Source of the DNA: Axinella damicornis
Taxonomy: Eukaryota; Porifera; Demospongiae; Axinellida; Axinellidae
DNA length: 64,000 nucleotides
Reading direction: 5' to 3'
Assembly (NCBI GenBank): GCA_963931865.1
Contig: OZ007513.1
Coordinates: 7,424,157 to 7,488,156 of the forward strand
Made by a program: the position numbers and the translations under genes. The first letter of the stretch is position 1, and each line of letters starts with the position of its first letter. Shown one piece after another: positions 11,107-22,189 of this stretch. The notes below the pieces were generated by a model that was given only the letters and a program-made list of their open reading frames with translations, searched no databases and had not been told where the DNA came from.

Positions 11107-11356
11107 CCCCCTATGGCAGGGTGGAGGGGGTAGACTGTTCTCCCCCTATGGCAGGGTGGAGGGGGTAGTACTCCCCAATGGCAGGGTGGAGGGGGTAGTA
11201 ATCCCCAATGGCAGGGTGGAGGGGGTAGTACTCCCCTATGGCAGGGTGGAGGGGGTAGTAATCCCCAATGGCAGGGTGGAGGGGGTAGTACTCCCCTATG
11301 GCAGGGTGGAGGGGGTAGTACTCCCCTATGGCAGGGTGGAGGGGGTAGTACTCCAC
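11107..11356. repeat. Minisatellite block 2, same core with a 30-bp unit
   Basis: Eight copies of the same GGCAGGGTGGAGGGGGTAG core, but with the short TACTCCCCTAT or TAATCCCCAAT linker. It is separated from block 1 by 131 bp of unique sequence. The two blocks share a core but differ in linker, so each expanded separately. Confidence 0.92.
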
Positions 11357-12118
11357 CGATTTAGGAGAAACATTTGCCATTTGGTCAAGCCTTCATTGAT
11401 GGGACCAAATCGACTGTCAATGTGCACTGTATCACAAACTGCAAGTGACACTGAGCAGCTAAAACAGATCATGACTAAATTAAAGCTTCGGGTTTACGTC
11501 ACCATTATCTAGTCCTATCCAGCACACCTTGCCACTTACATCTTATACAGTATGTCAGTAGTAGCTATGCCTGAGTATAACTTTTTTCTTACTTTGATCA
11601 ATCTTGTCAAATAATGTTGAGTGTAATAATCATTGGTCACGTGACAGAATTTGAGTGTGGAACTCTATCTTAAAGTAAACGGTGGAAGGAAATGTACCAA
11701 TGCTCCAGCCGCAGATATCAGGCTGATTACACTCTCCACATGGTGAATAGTAGCATTTGGAACATATCAGCATTTACATTTCCTTCCACAATGCCATGTT
11801 CTCCAATGGCTGACATTCTTCCCACGTAGACACAAATGATATGACACAGGTGTCAGTCCCCTCAAACCATAACCGCACTTCCAGATGGAGGTACGGCAGT
11901 CCAACCAAGTCTTGTCAATGAATACAAGCATCTCTGGCTTGAATTTTCAGTAACCTCACATCTTTGTATAGCGATAAGCTTCATTTTTTTGATGTAACAA
12001 ACCCAGTCTTTAACAGTGCAGTCATACCAGTAACATCAAATAACCGCGCTGCACTTCTCCCATATACATATACAGACCAGGGTCCAGGAAGGTTTGCAAA
12101 ACCGTTATTTCCTCAAAG
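11357..12118. other. Non-coding stretch holding a small foldback
   Basis: Apart from the inverted repeat listed separately I see no feature. Confidence 0.35.
11682..11789. repeat. 108-bp foldback with 15-bp perfect arms
   Basis: GTGGAAGGAAATGTA at 11682-11696 is the exact reverse complement of TACATTTCCTTCCAC at 11775-11789. CCAATGCT and AGCATTTGG inside extend the pairing imperfectly. It may be a small MITE; no target duplication is clear. Confidence 0.55.
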
Positions 12119-12680
12119 ACACACAAAAATAGCACTGTCAGGATCAGAGTGTTTTGTGGAGTACGACTCTATCACCAAAGAGCAACTCCGACTCAGGATC
12201 TTTGAGACCGTGGAACTTGCTACTGCACCATGCTGTTGTGTGACGTGACAAGAAACAACCAAGCTGCGAATTGTGTATGACGCTTCGGCAAGGTCAAACG
12301 GGCCCTCTCTAAATGATTGCCTGTACACAGGCTCGAATTCAATCAGCATATCTTGGACATCCTGCTATGATTCCGGTCCTACAACACAGCTTTAGCAACG
12401 AACATCGAGAAGGCATTCTTGTAATTTCCATGGCGGAGAGTGATCGTGATTCTTCAAGCAGGCCCCCCCTGAAGTCTGTGTTCTGAGGTTTGCCAGAATT
12501 GTGTTCAGAGTATCATCAAGCCCGTTCTTGCTCAATGCAACCATCAAGCACCACTTAGTAGTGCGAAATCTGACTCGATCGACATATGTGGACGACATAG
12601 TGAGCGGAGCAGACTCTGAAGAGGAAGCCTTTTCACATTTATGCTGAGTCAAAGGGATACTATCCGACATGGTCGACAAT
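12119..12680 (+). pseudogene. BEL/Pao reverse transcriptase fragment
   Basis: Across frames I read TTKLRIVYDASARSNGPSLN, then DCLYTGSN, a remnant of the IEKAF block near 12400 (NIEKAFL), then VLRFARIVFRVSSSPFLLNA and TIKHHL, then STYVDDIVSGADSEEEA. These are the canonical Pao RT blocks: VYDASA, SLND.L..G, the ADIEKAF aspartate, the RF.RVVFGVSSSPFLLNAT segment and the YVDD catalytic box. At least three frameshifts and stops break it. The catalytic YVDD is intact but the protein cannot be made. BEL gag lies downstream at 14330, the reverse of normal order. Confidence 0.85.
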
Positions 12681-12921
12681 CGATAGAATCACGTGCCATC
12701 TCGGGGTCAAGGTACACAATGGTTAATGGATGTAGACAATGTTTGCCCATTCCGTGAATGTGGGTGAGGTTTGCACTTCAGTGCTTTATCTTTACTGATT
12801 GGAATTCCCTCTTAATTGATATCAGTTGCAGGAGCATGTGAGCAGCATTGAACTGGTGAGACAGAAGAGAACAGAGAGCCCATCTTACTTGGAAGGAAAT
12901 GCTTTCCACCCATTCCTGAAG

Positions 12922-13599
12922 GGCCGTCTCTATTCGGTGGACTGGACTCGGGACTGGACTCGGGACTGGACTGTGGGACTGGACTCACAGAAAGTTGCGC
13001 TCGTCATTTCTGAAGGCCAGAAAACAGGAAATTGCGGAACAGCACTATTATAGCTAATAGCTTACCAAGTACGCGAGGTGTACCAACACAGCTGTCACCG
13101 TGTAGACAGCCTGCCGTGGTCCTACCATGCAAAACCAGCTCTACAGCACAGGCAGGCGGAAAGCAGGAACGGAAGTGCCAGCCAAACTTGGCAGCAGCAT
13201 GCCTAGAAACAGTTCAAGAAGCTGCGAAATGGTTGTACCACTTGGTATACGAGAGTTTGCTAGCAATGACCGCCATGTGTTCCTCGAAGTCGTCGTCAGA
13301 TCACGAATTCGCACGAAACGAAGTCGGCCTATAATTATTCATTGTTCTTGTCCCCAGACCAATTCAGTCTGGGAACGAGCCGGTTCAGTGCATCGTTGGC
13401 GCACAACGCTCTGACAGAAAAGGCTGCTGGAACGGCTGATATCGAGTCATGGTCGGCTACCCCGAATGCCATTCATGTCATGTAAGTATGTAGTAGTGTT
13501 TTGATGCTTCAAAATGATGAGCGCAACTTTCTGTGAGTCCAGTCCCACAGTCCAGTCCCGAGTCCAGTCCCGAGTCCAGTCCACCGAATAGAGACGGCC
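12922..13599. mobile_element. MULE-type non-autonomous element with 9-bp target duplication
   Basis: The left arm starts GGCCGTCTCTATTCGGTGGA and the right arm is its inverse, ending TCCACCGAATAGAGACGGCC. The pairing extends about 90 bp with only one or two differences and includes the internal CGGGACTGGACT tandem units. The outer flanks carry an exact 9-bp direct repeat, TTCCTGAAG, at 12913-12921 and 13600-13608. Long TIRs with a 9-bp duplication are the signature of Mutator-like elements. The 500-bp interior has no transposase; a 100-codon open frame (13032-13334) has no domain. Near-identical arms imply a recent insertion. Confidence 0.88.
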
Positions 13600-14329
13600 T
13601 TCCTGAAGGTGACAATGCAACAACACTATGCGACTTGGTGCAGGTATCAAGTGCTGACACAAAGGTTGCTGGTGTGTTTGTACGAAGTGTTTTCGTATCT
13701 AACCATGGATTCCAAGGCACTCTCTACAAAATGGGTGAACATTGCTTAGTGAGCAATACTGGTGAACAAACTATGGCAATTAGATTTGTGCTATCTTTGC
13801 TGTCAAACTTCATGGATCATATCATCAATTCCTAGTCTTTTTTTTCCAACCATTTATGGTCATAGATACAATATCTTTGTTGATCACCAGCCAACGCTTC
13901 CAATGAACATGTGTGCCTAATTAATGTGCGCAATAATATTGTAAATTCCTAATTATACCGTACTTGTTAGGATCCGTGCGTTTGAAACGTTTGCCCCTGG
14001 GTGAAAAACTGCAGCAGCTCGATACCCAATATGAGACTATCTACGTACGTGAGTTCAGACGAAGTGCCGGTGAGAGAAGGAAGTTGGTTACTATTATCAC
14101 ACGATGTGACAGCACTGTTCTTAGGAACCTGGCTACTCTCTGCCATTGAATCCAATGTTTACAGATGGATGAAACAGGGATACGTACAAATCTCTGGACA
14201 GGGAATAAAGTGACAAACATTAAAAAAAATTCTGTGGAGACCCCAAACATGGCCTCAGAAGAAACCAGGAGTCTCGTCTAATTGGCAGGCCCACTAAACC
14301 TTTTATACACCTACTTTGTCAAGGCATGA

Positions 14330-14760
14330 TTGTGTTTCAAATTCACATCAGAGGACTCTGATGCCACACCTGACGAACCGGTCATGAAAGACCAGGCACG
14401 AGCTGACAAAGCACTATTTGATTGCCTTTTGAGTATCAGGAAACGTCTGCTCTCAAGTGCTACACCTCATGCTGTAGCTGGTGCAGCCACGGCGACCAAA
14501 TTGCCGAAACTCGAGTTGCCAACCTTCCATGGGGACATACTGCGATGGAAGAACTTTGGGTTGCGTTTCCGTTCATGATCGACCTACGTAGCATCCCCAA
14601 GGAAGAAAAGCTGATGTACCTTCAGAATGCCATCAAGGACAAGACTGCCAAGAGCCTGATTGCCAGTCTCACTAAATCTAGCGATCACTACGATGAAGCT
14701 GTCAAGTGTCTCCAAGAGAGATATGATAGGCCACGTTAAATCCAAGGCTGGAGGAGAAAC
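14330..14760 (+). pseudogene. BEL/Pao gag fragment (DUF1759 type)
   Basis: The reading KLPKLELPTFHGDILRWKNF is followed, after a one-base frame change at about 14565, by VAFPFMIDLRSIPKEEKLMY, then LQNAIKDKTAKSLIASL and YDEAVKCLQERYDRPR. This is the LPKL.LP.F.G....W..F opening, the KL.YL..AL.G.A...I block and the final L..RYG.P motif of Pao gag. The piece ends in a stop right after the RYDRPR motif; the His-Val motif and zinc knuckle are not seen. Confidence 0.82.
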
Positions 14761-16704
14761 GGACCTGGTAACTTACACGAGTTCAAACTATAAACAGATG
14801 TAAGGTACGTACATGTAGTGTTCTGCTAGAGTGCTTCGATAACAACGATCAAATAGTTCAGTGGTGCAGCACTTTCATTCATTTAGCAACGCCAATGGAG
14901 CAAGGCAGAGGTACAGAATGTCAAGGTATAGGTTCTCAAAATGACAATGGAAGATGTACATGAGTCAGCCATGTGACAGCACACACTGAAAGACACCAAC
15001 TCTGGAGGTAATAATAATTGCCTAGGTAATGGGATTATTTTATTTTGCATTCATCAGGCAGCGAGAAAGATATGAAAGACATCGCAGATACTCTTTCCTG
15101 TGACACTCTTTCAAGATGACCCTCGGCAAAAGACACCTACTACAGTATTTGATTTTTTACATGCAGAAGATGAGGATTTGTATGCAAGTGTGGCCACTGA
15201 ATTTGATGTAGTCTTGTTCTACATAATATTATAGGTAATGTGGACCTCCACTGTTTGCATCAAAGCTATGTATAGTACAGCATGTGGGCTGTACAGTTGC
15301 TTGTAAAGAATCAATTTCTGTCTGTAGCAGTACTGAGGGGGAGTGCTGCATCAGTTTTAGGGTCAGCATCCGCCTCGGACATCTTCCCATAGCATTTTAT
15401 TTATTTATTGTTTTGTTTGTTTGTTTTGTTTGTTTGTTATGTTTTGACATGAGCACATTTATCTTGATTTCAGAACCAGAACAGGCACACCAGGAGATAC
15501 CAAATGTGGTTCATTAAGTTTGAAGTAGGGGACAGACAGAAGCAAGTGACACCAAACAACCGCAAGGTGGTTCAGGTAATATTACTACAATGGAGTGACA
15601 ACGGAGGATCCAGGCCAAGAAACGACTGGACACCACATAGCCAAATCCTTCAACCCATAAATAACAGCCGCCAGCCTCAATATGACTTCCTATCATTGCC
15701 ACAACAACAACAAGGGGTGCAACAGAAAGTTCTTACGCAGCAAAAAAAAAAAAAAACATGCAGGAGCAGCAAAATGGAAATATTTCAGAAAAAGCTGAAT
15801 TCATTGGAGGAGTCTATACTACTGGTTCACCTGGGAGTGATGGTCACAAGAAGGCCAGGATCACAAGACAACTCACTGTGAGTAATACTGTACATGTCTA
15901 GCTTGAAAACTCTGTTGTTAACGTTAACATCAGGAGCGCATGAGCCGCCCTTGGCAGCTCATGCGCTCCTGCTAAACATACGTATACAAGAGGTTTCCAC
16001 GCTTGGTAACTCCAAACCTGTCTTGTGAGCCAAAATTGCCATACAATATTCAAAGTCTGCATACGTACATGGCATTAACAAGCTTGTACACTGCTTGAAA
16101 ACTTCCGGTTATGTTGTAGATGGTGCACACTTAAATATCAGCAGAAAGCTAAAGTTTGAATCAAGAATTCAAATACATGTAAGTAATCACAAAAAGATCA
16201 AGTGTACATAATGGTCACCGATTTATTGAGCACACCTCTCCTTTGGATGGAAATCGTCTTCAAGAGCATCGTAAGCTTTTGCTATAAATTATGTAGAAGA
16301 ATAACAGAAACACTGACAGGTTGGAAACTATAAGCTTAGTTGCTGTGGATGCTGCGCTGCTGTGAAGCAATCACCAGCAAATGCTGCCTGCAGTTCAATC
16401 CCATGAATACCCAGCTCGTTCGCTGCTCTAGCTATCCATCCTCCACCTGCATAGCTCATTTTATCATATGGAGAAGTATTGGCCTAGATCGGACATTCTA
16501 GGTCCGAGTGCTAATTAGCGTGCTAATTATTGCCAGAGTTGTATACTTCCGTATACGTTTGAATATTGGAAATGATTGTTACGTCATTCCATTTCTTGGC
16601 CAGTCGTCCCAGCGAGTTGACAGCGATTGATACAGACCTCCAATAAAAGACAATGATTCGAACGAAGAGCACAAACTGCGCATTGGATCAAGAAGACGAA
16701 AGCA
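14761..16704. other. Non-coding stretch with one perfect hairpin
   Basis: There is a T/G-rich patch at 15400-15440 (TTTGTTTGTTT) and an A15 run at about 15742. No domain-bearing frame is visible. Confidence 0.35.
15932..15970. repeat. Perfect 14-bp stem hairpin
   Basis: AGGAGCGCATGAGC (15932-15945) and GCTCATGCGCTCCT (15957-15970) are exact inverse copies around an 11-base loop. It stands alone, without a U-run, so it is not a terminator; it may be a relic of a foldback element. Confidence 0.6.
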
Positions 16705-17094
16705 ATGGCTTACAACCTCCGCAACCGACCTCGCAAGGACTACAGAAGATAAGCCGAGCCGAAGATTCCACGTGCTACCCGACAAAAGAAGGCTGACTCG
16801 ACTCAACTCTACCCTATTGAAATCAGCGAAAGGCAAGAGGATAGTGTCAAGATACACTACATTGGCTATTCCGATCGACACGATGAATGGCGGGACCCCA
16901 GTGAATTGGTGAGCATCGGGAGTGATGGGCAGCAATTAGAAGACTATCAGCCATACAATCCCCATCAAGAGCTAGCCTACCAAATCAAACTCTCTCTCAA
17001 TTCTGGAAGTAGGAGAGAACCAGAAGTCAGAATAGAGCTCCCATTTGATTCCGTGGTCAGCAGCTCTCCTTTGTTGATACAGTTACTCCCCTAG
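16705..17094 (+). pseudogene. Chromo-barrel (Tudor-knot-like) protein, one premature stop
   Basis: From ATG 16705 the frame reads MAYNLRNRPRKDYRR, then TAA at 16750-16752. The same frame then stays open to 17094. It includes LYPIEISERQEDSVKIHYIG, then YSDRHDEWRDPSELV, a chromo-barrel/Tudor-knot core with the conserved KIHYIGY..R.DEW aromatic residues. I know this layout (an NLR.RP.RDY start followed by the barrel) from multi-copy sponge and cnidarian proteins. With one stop the copy is either a young pseudogene or starts downstream of the stop. Target binding (methyl-lysine or nucleic acid) is family inference. Confidence 0.65.
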
Positions 17095-17902
17095 GGCACC
17101 TTATTCTAGTGATGTCAAACCCAAGTTACATGACACAGTCAAAAAGACCAACAGCCAACCCACCATGGGCCAGACAATGGCACATCCAAGTCTTCTACCT
17201 CAACAAAGGGAGCACAATCTCCCTTGCTGTGTCCAATGGTCGCCATAATCATGCAATTATGGCACAAAGGCTGAATAGGGGAGCACTGCATACTGACCAA
17301 GGTGGCAGGTATGAGCCACGAAATAAAAAAACAATAGAAGATACGTATATAGTGCTGCAGCAGTGACAGCACACATTGAAAGACCAACCTCCAGTTACTT
17401 TCAGTGCTCTTTTAAGTGTCTCAACATTCATCCATGAGGGAGCTAATACCCATTAATTATGTTTGTGGTTTACAACTTAACAAGTAGTGTGTTGTCGGCA
17501 TCTGAAACTGAGTCGAAGTGGCAACGCCTCCTCTTTTTGTGCATTAGGACCATGTACCAGTCCAATGCGACAGGCTATTGATGAATTAAGACATTTTAAG
17601 GAGAGGAAACTTTGTACTCACGACCGGGCGTTGGTCAGTATCTGATGTACGAGCTAGCACACCACAGCCAGTAGGTCCACCTCAATTTGTGCTGCACCAA
17701 TACGTCAACTGCCCAAGTCGGCAGTGCTCAATCATGTTAATGGGCTGGGATGGCTGATGAGCAGGAAACCCCATAGCTAGCATCTAGCATGGGCTTGCAA
17801 TGTCCTACCATTCTGGGTGGTATTTCTAACAGCACAAGCATCTCACTGTCAGGGCTGTCTGGGGCAAGTACACCTGGGCACTGCCCCATGCACATGTGAC
17901 TA
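17095..17902. other. Downstream flank, no supported gene
   Basis: Frames at 17109-17366 could be a decayed continuation of the chromo-barrel protein but show no motif I can name. Confidence 0.25.
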
Positions 17903-18943
17903 CGGTGGCCCATAGGGGCAATCCGCTGCGGTACAGCGGCCGACATCGAGCGGCCGACATCCAAGCGGCCGACATACAGCGGCCACAGTAATGTGGAGGC
18001 GGCCGACATCGGCCGACATCAGCTGACAATCGAGCGGCTACATCGGCACGCACCGATCTACTACATCACGTGATCTCTGCATGGCCCACACATGGCGGCA
18101 AATTATGGCTGCTTCAAATGCTAAAGGGGCTCTGTTGGAGCTGTCAGAGTCACTAAGGGAGAAAGCGGACGACATATTGAAACTGGTCGACATCATCCCA
18201 GCATCCAGCATCCCCACTGCCTCCCAGAAGCTCTCATCCCCTGCCTTCCAGGAGCGCCCGCCCTCGTCACGTGGACTCGTACTCAGCTCGCACCATGGAC
18301 AATACACTACATGCTCGCTCTGGATTGTGCCGTGACGATGGTGAGTTTCAGATTCACAAGTCTGCTGTTAAACAGTTAGTTGTGGTTGTTCAACAACAGC
18401 CGCACGCCTCTCCAAGGCTATGAAGAGGAAGCCTGGCAAGGGAAAGACACCCCACCCACAGGAGTGTGATACTATTATGGTGAGTAAGGCAATAATTTAT
18501 CAGAAAAGCGAAACGAGGGCCATTTAGTTGGCAGTTTATTGCTTCATTTGATGAGTTGTTACTTCATCCCATCAGTTGTTTCTTCATTCATGGGTTTATA
18601 AACTCACAATATCATTCAATACTGAAACATGTACATTATTAGTTCTGTAATTGACATCCCAAAGAAACTACAATATTCATTTCCGTTCGAAACACTCATG
18701 ACCGATTAATGCTATTACACTTCCATCATGAGGCAATTGGTGGTGACGTAAAAATTATGAATCGGCATAATAAGTCTCATTTTTGGCCGCTCGATGTCAG
18801 CCGTTTTAGCCTTACTGCGGCCGCTGGATGTCGGCCGCTTGGATGTCGGCCGCTCGATGTCGGCCACTGAATGTCGGCCACTTGGATGTCGGCCGCTTGA
18901 TGTCGGCCGCTGTACCACAGCAGAATGCCCCTATGGGCCACCG
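17903..18943. mobile_element. 1.04-kb TIR element with tandem-repeat arms (GCGGCCGACATC units)
   Basis: Both ends carry the inverted sequence CGGTGGCCCATAGGGGCA, then a GTACAGCGGCCGACATC run. The left arm has about six AGCGGCCGACATC(CA) units (17935-18025); the right arm has about eight in the opposite orientation (18785-18912). The flanks, ATGTGACTA and CATGCGACA, are not a clean target duplication. The interior (18030-18780) contains exon-like sequence described separately. TIRs made of subterminal arrays occur in several DNA transposon superfamilies; I cannot assign this one. Confidence 0.75.
18081..18479 (+). pseudogene. Exon-like remnant inside the TIR element
   Basis: A frame from about 18108 reads MAASNAKGALLELSESLREK and continues ADDILKLVDIIPASSIP. 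This looks like real protein, with a helical leucine-rich start. A consensus donor follows at 18341 (GATG then GTGAGTTT), an acceptor at 18399 (TTGTTCAACAACAG), a lysine-rich 80-base exon-like block (KAMKRKPGKGKTPHPQE), and a second donor at 18480 (GTGAGTAAGG). No further exon is present before the right arm. My reading is that a deletion derivative kept the first two exons of its parent's gene. The frame breaks around 18290, so it is probably non-functional. Family unknown. Confidence 0.35.
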
Positions 18944-19159
18944 CATGCGACATAGTCTTACAGCAACTTTGTTCCAGATTCCTAATACTGGGACATGGCA
19001 ACTTTTAAAGACCTTCGGATTACTCACTATACCATGTCTCAAGTGTGGTTTCAATCTTCAAGCTGAAGCTTTCCAAAGTTTGTCATGCAATGTTTGTGTG
19101 ATAGTCAGTACTGTGCAACAGTCTTTTCCCAAATTTGATGAACTTTGTGCAGTTGCGAG

Positions 19160-19320
19160 GCCACCAGTCCCAATGTTACATGCATTGTAGAGAGTTCACT
19201 GTCCGATGAGGTTTCAGACAATGAGCTTGCAATTGACAATTACCAAATTCTTCGGTTGAATAGAAATCGCTGCAAACCAAGCAAGACAAATGGTAAAACA
19301 AACAGCAAAACCATCACATT
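19160..19320 (+). pseudogene. LINE APE-type endonuclease fragment
   Basis: The frame reads VESSLSDEVSDNELAIDNYQ, then ILRLNRNRC. This matches the ESWL.....D.EI.I..Y...R.DR.. segment of the apurinic-type endonuclease of CR1/Jockey LINEs. The expected GGGVAIYV that follows is replaced by unrelated lysine-rich sequence, so a deletion or rearrangement lies at about 19275. It lies 130 bp upstream of an RT fragment of the same strand and probably the same element. Confidence 0.65.
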
Positions 19321-19453
19321 ACCACATGTACTGAATAGAGTACTGACAAAGCTGCCATGCTAAACACATTTTTGGCAATCACTCATTGTCTCCGCTTGGC
19401 TTTCCAGACCTGGACAAGATTGACCACACTGAACAATGTCCTGAAGGTTTTCT

Positions 19454-20175
19454 ATGTATATAGCTACAACTGAGGAAGTGGAGTGGTTGCTAAACAGATT
19501 TGATACAACTAAGTCCAATGGCCCAGATGGTATTTCAGCTAGGATGCTAAAGGCTGTAGCTCCTATAGTATTGCTCCATCTATTACAAAACTGTTCAATT
19601 TGTCCATCAAGGCGGCTTGTTTTCCATCCATGTGGAAAGCGGCTAATATTGTTCCATTTCCTAAATCGAACAATCATCCCAGCCCTCCAACTATCGACCA
19701 ATCTCGCTACTTCCAACTCTTGGTAAACGAACATCATGTTCACTTCTTGGTCACCGAGCATGTCTTTATACCACTCCATTTCGTGTGATCAGTGTCCGGA
19801 AAATCAACAGCCTCTGCACTACTAACATCTACTCATGAGTGGCTTCAACAGATGGATGCAAGAAGGGAGGTGTGTGCCGTGTTTTTCGACATACTAAAAG
19901 CCTTTGATTCTGTTCCCCACAAGGCACTACTCGAGAAGGTCAAACAGCTGAACCTCAACCCTGTTTTGACTAGATGGATTTGCAGCTACCTTATGGGCCG
20001 TAGACAGAGAGTTGTGGTGGACGGCGAGTACTCTGATACCATATCTGTTGACTCAGGTGTACCTAAGGTTCCAGTCTTGGGTCCTCTTTTGTTTCTCATA
20101 TATATTGCCGACTTATTCCCTCCTATTGGTTCCGCCTTATTGCCAGAAGACCTAGGACACCCACAAGGTCACAAC
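19454..20175 (+). pseudogene. LINE reverse transcriptase (CR1/L2/Jockey type), broken
   Basis: I read TEEVEWLLNRFDTTKSNGPD, then GISARMLKA (RT block 0/1), CFPSMWKAANIVPFPK, then after frame changes KSTASALLTSTHEWLQQMDA, then VCAVFFDILKAFDSVPHKAL with the FFD..KAFDSV catalytic aspartate, ISVDSGVPKVPVLGPLLFLI and YIADL. The YADD block that should follow within 30 residues is missing; the frame runs into unrelated sequence at about 20140. The SGVPQGSV motif is altered to SGVPKVPV. With the endonuclease piece upstream this is a 5'- and 3'-truncated LINE. Confidence 0.82.
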
Positions 20176-20199
20176 CACGGCCAATAATGACATTCTGTA

Positions 20200-20575
20200 C
20201 AGAGCCTATACTTCTGCACACATCCCGCCAAGGAATTTTTTCTTTCAGACGGGGAATGCCCCTCTACAGTGTCTTGGACGCGAGGCAAACGTTTAGTGTG
20301 GGATGCAACCTGCCCCGACACCTTTGCACCCTCCTACCTACCTAGCTCTGGCAGGAGCAGTGGCAGCCCTAGCAGAAGAGCGGAAGTATTCCCAACTGAA
20401 TCCCACCACTTCTTTACACCTGTAGCTATTGAAAGTTTTATTGGCCCCCAGTCTTGAAAGATCTGGGTAACTGCCACCATTGGGTCACTGGAGAGGTCAA
20501 ATCCCACATGCACCTTCTACACAGACTTTCAGTTGCAGTTCAGAGGGGATATGCGGCCTCAGTTCTACGTAAGTA
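20200..20575 (+). pseudogene. C-terminal fragment of a second RT-type retroelement protein
   Basis: Short frames in order read WTRGKRLVWDATCPDTFAPS, then YLPSS, an alanine/glycine-rich spacer, FFTPVAIES and GPQS, and finally RLSVAVQRGYAASVL. I recognise WK.GR.LVWDATC.DT.A.S, then F.PVA.ET.G..G, then RLS.A.QRGNA.S.L as the conserved tail of a common invertebrate RT-bearing protein. It is in the same orientation as the LINE before it but of a different family. Frameshifts separate each motif. Confidence 0.6.
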
Positions 20576-20987
20576 TGTACGTACCTTTGGCTATGGAATT
20601 GACTTTTTTGAATCTGTCATTTCTTTGTGATGTTTAAAGCTAGATTGAAATATGGTTAACAAGCGAAGGGTGGCCACTTCACCCGGGGTAGAATTCAGAT
20701 CCTAATCAAGCTTGCAGATCACCTAAGACGCATGCACACAGCTGCTGGCTGAGTGCGCCACGTGTATGCAATTCGGCAGCTGTGAAGCCCCTTATCTGTC
20801 TACTAAGATCTCTGTCTCCCCTCCCGCCCACCCACATCAGAAATTCCCCTTCAGGTAAGCCAGGTAAGTCCATATGACTACTATCTGTACTTTGATTTTG
20901 TGTTTGTCTGTTGGTAACATACCCACTGAAGCGACGGCAGAAATGGAACATAATTTCTCTGTATATGCTCCACCCCCACCGAGCCCC
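20576..20987. other. Spacer before the 2-kb duplication
   Basis: No supported feature. Confidence 0.3.
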
Positions 20988-22189
20988 ACCCCCCATTGTT
21001 AGTTACAAGTTTTGCTGCAGATTATGCGGAACTATACCAGATACTAGTACCAGGTGGTGACTCAAAATGGCCTCTGGTGAAGATATCGTTACAGCTATGG
21101 GCATATTATTCAGGCTGTATGTATGCGGACTGTACAATGGCTGTATTTGTATTAGTACTCCATGCCATCTTTCCAGTTGTGGGTCAATGTACCCCTATAG
21201 TGTAGTGCCCCATGATCAAAATGTATTATCCTAATTAGGTAAGCACTTTATGCACAGAGCAGTCAGGTGACCTAGCAACACTCTTCCCTCCTTCTCTCCC
21301 GACATCTGCCAGTGCAGAGCTGCTTATTAAATCCAGTGGTAATGTCCGCGTGTGTTGGGTTGTCGGTAGACCTGGGCAGGTCTTCACACTGAGCTATGTG
21401 GGGGGAGTGGCCCTTGCGCTACTACCAATCCTTTATTCCACCCCAGCGGGAGGAAGCCCACTCCCATAGCTCCTGTTGTTAGCCAACTTGCAGCTTGTTA
21501 ATTGTTTGTTTGTTGGTTGCTTTTTTGGCTGAATTAGTTTGTTTTCATGCGGTTCGATCATTTTTGGCAGTGTAATTGGTTTGGCTTTGTGGGTTCTATT
21601 TCATTTTCTACTTTGTTTACTCATCGTTCGTTGTGACTTGTGCAACCTGTAGATAGATTAGATATATCCATTATTGTACTGTTCTCGGTTGTCCTTTCAT
21701 GCAGTTGCTTATCAGTGAATCTGTTTGAAATGTCCAAACAACCCACACAGAAAACTATACCATCAAACTTCACTTCCTGGTTCTGTTGTGGTTCCCATGC
21801 TCTGTGTGTTGAGCTACTTGGTCTGTGGAATACTCGGGTCGATTTCCATTCCCTCAGTCTGACTCTGTCATTAGGTAATATTTCTGATCTGTAATCCAGG
21901 GTACAGTAATACTGATTTACCAGCCAACACTTTATGTCGGTCTTCCTCTGACGATTCCTCCAGTCTCGACCAGTTCAACCTTTGTTGCTAAAACGCTATA
22001 CATCGATGATATCTTTTGATCTGGCCTGCTAACGCAGACATATCCATTCTCCTTGATTCGTTTAACTCCTGCCAATGACTTCATCACTTATGATAGGTGC
22101 TACATCACTTACACCATGTGCTACATCACTTACACCATGTGTGTCTACAGTATTACTCTTCCACTGATCTGGCAAAAGCAGAGCACTTC

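Noticed and set aside
15932..15970. Perfect hairpin as a bacterial-type terminator
   Set aside because: Eukaryotic context, no U-run, no upstream gene.
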